From contig CAYTRH010000142.1 of assembly GCA_964440155.1 (NCBI GenBank), positions 1-7,388 on the forward strand: 7,388 bases of DNA, given 5' to 3'. The position numbers and the translations under genes were made by a program. Position 1 is the stretch's first letter; each line of letters starts with the position of its first letter. The stretch is from PFJX01 sp964440155 (GTDB taxonomy: Bacteria; Pseudomonadota; Gammaproteobacteria; Burkholderiales; Thiobacillaceae). The notes below the pieces were generated by a model that saw only the letters and a list, made by a program, of their open reading frames with translations, ran no database searches and had not been told where the DNA came from. Shown here in pieces: positions 6,289 to 7,388 of this stretch.

Positions 6289-6911
6289 TGAGCGGCTGGA
6301 CGCAGGAGCCTTCCGGCCTGGGGTACATCCCCATGGTCATCGAACAAAGCGGGCGCGGCGAGCGCGCCTATGACATCTACTCGCGCCTGCTGAAGGAACG
6401 CGTGGTGTTCCTGGTGGGGCCGGTCAACGACATGACCGCCAACCTGGTGGTGGCGCAGTTGCTGTTCCTGGAGTCGGAGAATCCCGACAAGGACATCTAC
6501 CTCTACATCAACTCGCCGGGCGGCAGTATCACCTCCGGCATGGGCATCTATGACACCATGCGCTTCATCAAGCCGGACGTATCGACGCTGTGCGTGGGTC
6601 AGGCTGCCAGCATGGGCGCCTTCCTGCTGTCCGCCGGTGCCAAGGGCAAGCGGTACGTGCTGCCCAATTCGCGTGTAATGATCCATCAGCCGCTGGGCGG
6701 CTTTCAGGGGCAGGCCACCGACATCGAGATCCATGCCAAGGAGATCCTCTACCTCAAGAGCCGGTTGAACAGTCTGCTGGCGGAGCATACCGGTCAATCG
6801 ATCGAGACCATCGAACGTGATACCGAGCGCGACAACTTCATGAGCGCCGAAGCGGCGGTGGCTTATGGCCTGGCCGATAAAGTGCTGGCCAGCCGTGCCG
6901 ACACTGCGTAA
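6288..6911 (+). CDS. clpP: ClpP, ATP-dependent Clp protease proteolytic subunit
   Basis: ClpP is a serine peptidase forming a double seven-membered barrel in the cytosol, fed by ClpX (or ClpA). From ATG 6288 the product is 207 residues, the E. coli precursor length. The catalytic triad is complete: S108 in GQAASMGAF, H133 in MIHQPLGG and D182 in DTERDNFM. The oxyanion-loop region INSPGGSITSGM is also intact. The N-terminus (MSGWTQEPSGLGYIPMVIEQ) includes a probable propeptide before GLGYIPMVIEQ, as in other proteobacteria. ATG 6285 would add one methionine; I prefer 6288 because GGGGAG (6276-6281) then sits six bases upstream rather than three. Either start overlaps the tig stop, implying translational coupling. 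Confidence 0.97.
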   Translation: MSGWTQEPSGLGYIPMVIEQSGRGERAYDIYSRLLKERVVFLVGPVNDMTANLVVAQLLFLESENPDKDIYLYINSPGGSITSGMGIYDTMRFIKPDVSTLCVGQAASMGAFLLSAGAKGKRYVLPNSRVMIHQPLGGFQGQATDIEIHAKEILYLKSRLNSLLAEHTGQSIETIERDTERDNFMSAEAAVAYGLADKVLASRADTA

Positions 6912-6952
6912 ACTTGAGCAAATCGATCGGGTATTAACCACGGAGCGCAACC

Positions 6953-7388
6953 ATGGCGGACAAGCAAGGCGACGACAAACTTCTCTACTGTTCCTTCTGC
7001 GGCAAGAGCCAGCACGAGGTGCGCAAACTGATCGCCGGTCCGTCGGTGTTCATCTGTGACGAGTGCGTCGATTTGTGTGTCGACATCATCCGCGAGGACG
7101 TCGGCAAGGACGCCGCCAAGGAAACCACCGACCGGCTGCCGTCGCCGCAGGAGATCAGCGCGGTGCTCGATCAGTATGTGATCGGTCAGGCCAAGGCGAA
7201 GAAGGCCCTCGCCGTGGCGGTGTACAACCACTACAAACGCCTGCGCCAGCCCGGCGGTGACAAGGACGACGACGTCGAGCTGGCCAAGAGCAACATCCTG
7301 TTGATCGGCCCCACCGGCTCCGGCAAGACCCTGCTGGCGCAGATCCTGGCCCGCCTGCTCAACGTGCCGTTCGTCATCGCCGACGCCA
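6953..7388 (+). CDS. clpX: ClpX, AAA+ unfoldase (partial, 3' end missing)
   Basis: ClpX unfolds tagged proteins and passes them to ClpP. The first 145 codons are present before the right edge. The N-terminal zinc-binding domain has C13, C16, C35 and C38 (YCSFCGKSQHEV, then FICDECVDLC), which bind zinc and dimerise. The AAA+ domain opens with ISAVLDQYVIGQAKAKKALA, and Walker A GPTGSGKT is at residues 119-126. GGAG (6942-6945) is seven bases before the ATG. The 41-base gap after clpP holds no terminator, so clpP and clpX are probably co-transcribed. In E. coli ClpXP also clears cleaved LexA, which links this gene to the SOS genes at the left. lon commonly follows clpX in proteobacteria, but that lies outside the window. 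Confidence 0.97.
   Translation, partial: MADKQGDDKLLYCSFCGKSQHEVRKLIAGPSVFICDECVDLCVDIIREDVGKDAAKETTDRLPSPQEISAVLDQYVIGQAKAKKALAVAVYNHYKRLRQPGGDKDDDVELAKSNILLIGPTGSGKTLLAQILARLLNVPFVIADA

Noticed and set aside
6913..6937. Heat-shock or separate sigma-70 promoter before clpX (CTTGAG, then TATTAA)
   Set aside because: The two elements are only about 12 bases apart, too close for sigma-70, and nothing like the sigma-32 -10 (CCCCAT) follows. A clpX promoter inside clpP remains possible but is not shown.
1..7388. CRISPR array, insertion sequence, prophage or attachment site, including at tRNA-Leu
   Set aside because: I saw no regular repeats, transposase motifs or terminal inverted repeats. The tRNA 3' end is not duplicated nearby, and tRNA-tig-clpP-clpX is a normal conserved order.

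Overview
The window is high-GC, densely coded bacterial chromosome, most likely from a gammaproteobacterium. This rests on the gene content (a lexA-imuA pair; tRNA-Leu, tig, clpP, clpX in that order), the ClpX N-terminus, and E. coli-like numbering of key residues in LexA and trigger factor. I cannot place it to genus from the sequence alone. All recognisable genes look intact, and there are no insertion sequences, phage genes or CRISPR arrays.

The left half (1-4658) is a DNA-damage-response island. On the minus strand lie a LexA repressor (254-874) and, overlapping its stop codon, the 5' end of imuA (257 down to the left edge), normally the start of the ImuA-ImuB-DnaE2 error-prone translesion cassette. 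Divergently, on the plus strand, lie a DUF1998 superfamily 2 helicase related to MrfA (952-3378) and a DEDDh exonuclease related to MrfB (3375-4658), overlapping by 4 bases. In Bacillus subtilis MrfA and MrfB form a mitomycin C repair pathway. The 77-base gap between the two divergent units carries two adjacent E. coli-type SOS boxes (897-916 and 917-932). The likely lexA promoter, and probably the mrfA promoter, overlap them. The simplest reading is one LexA-controlled switch that governs LexA itself, translesion synthesis and an MrfAB-type repair module.

The right half (4659-7388) is a conserved housekeeping block. A 207-base gene-free gap has a strong hairpin just after mrfB and a probable promoter -10 before tRNA-Leu(UAG) (4866-4949). 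Then come trigger factor tig (5002-6288), clpP (6288-6911) and the start of clpX (6953 to the right edge). This is the usual protein quality-control cluster, in which lon often follows. There is a functional link between the halves: in E. coli, ClpXP removes the LexA fragments made by self-cleavage. This LexA would leave the same Val-Ala-Ala end on its N-terminal fragment that ClpX recognises in E. coli.
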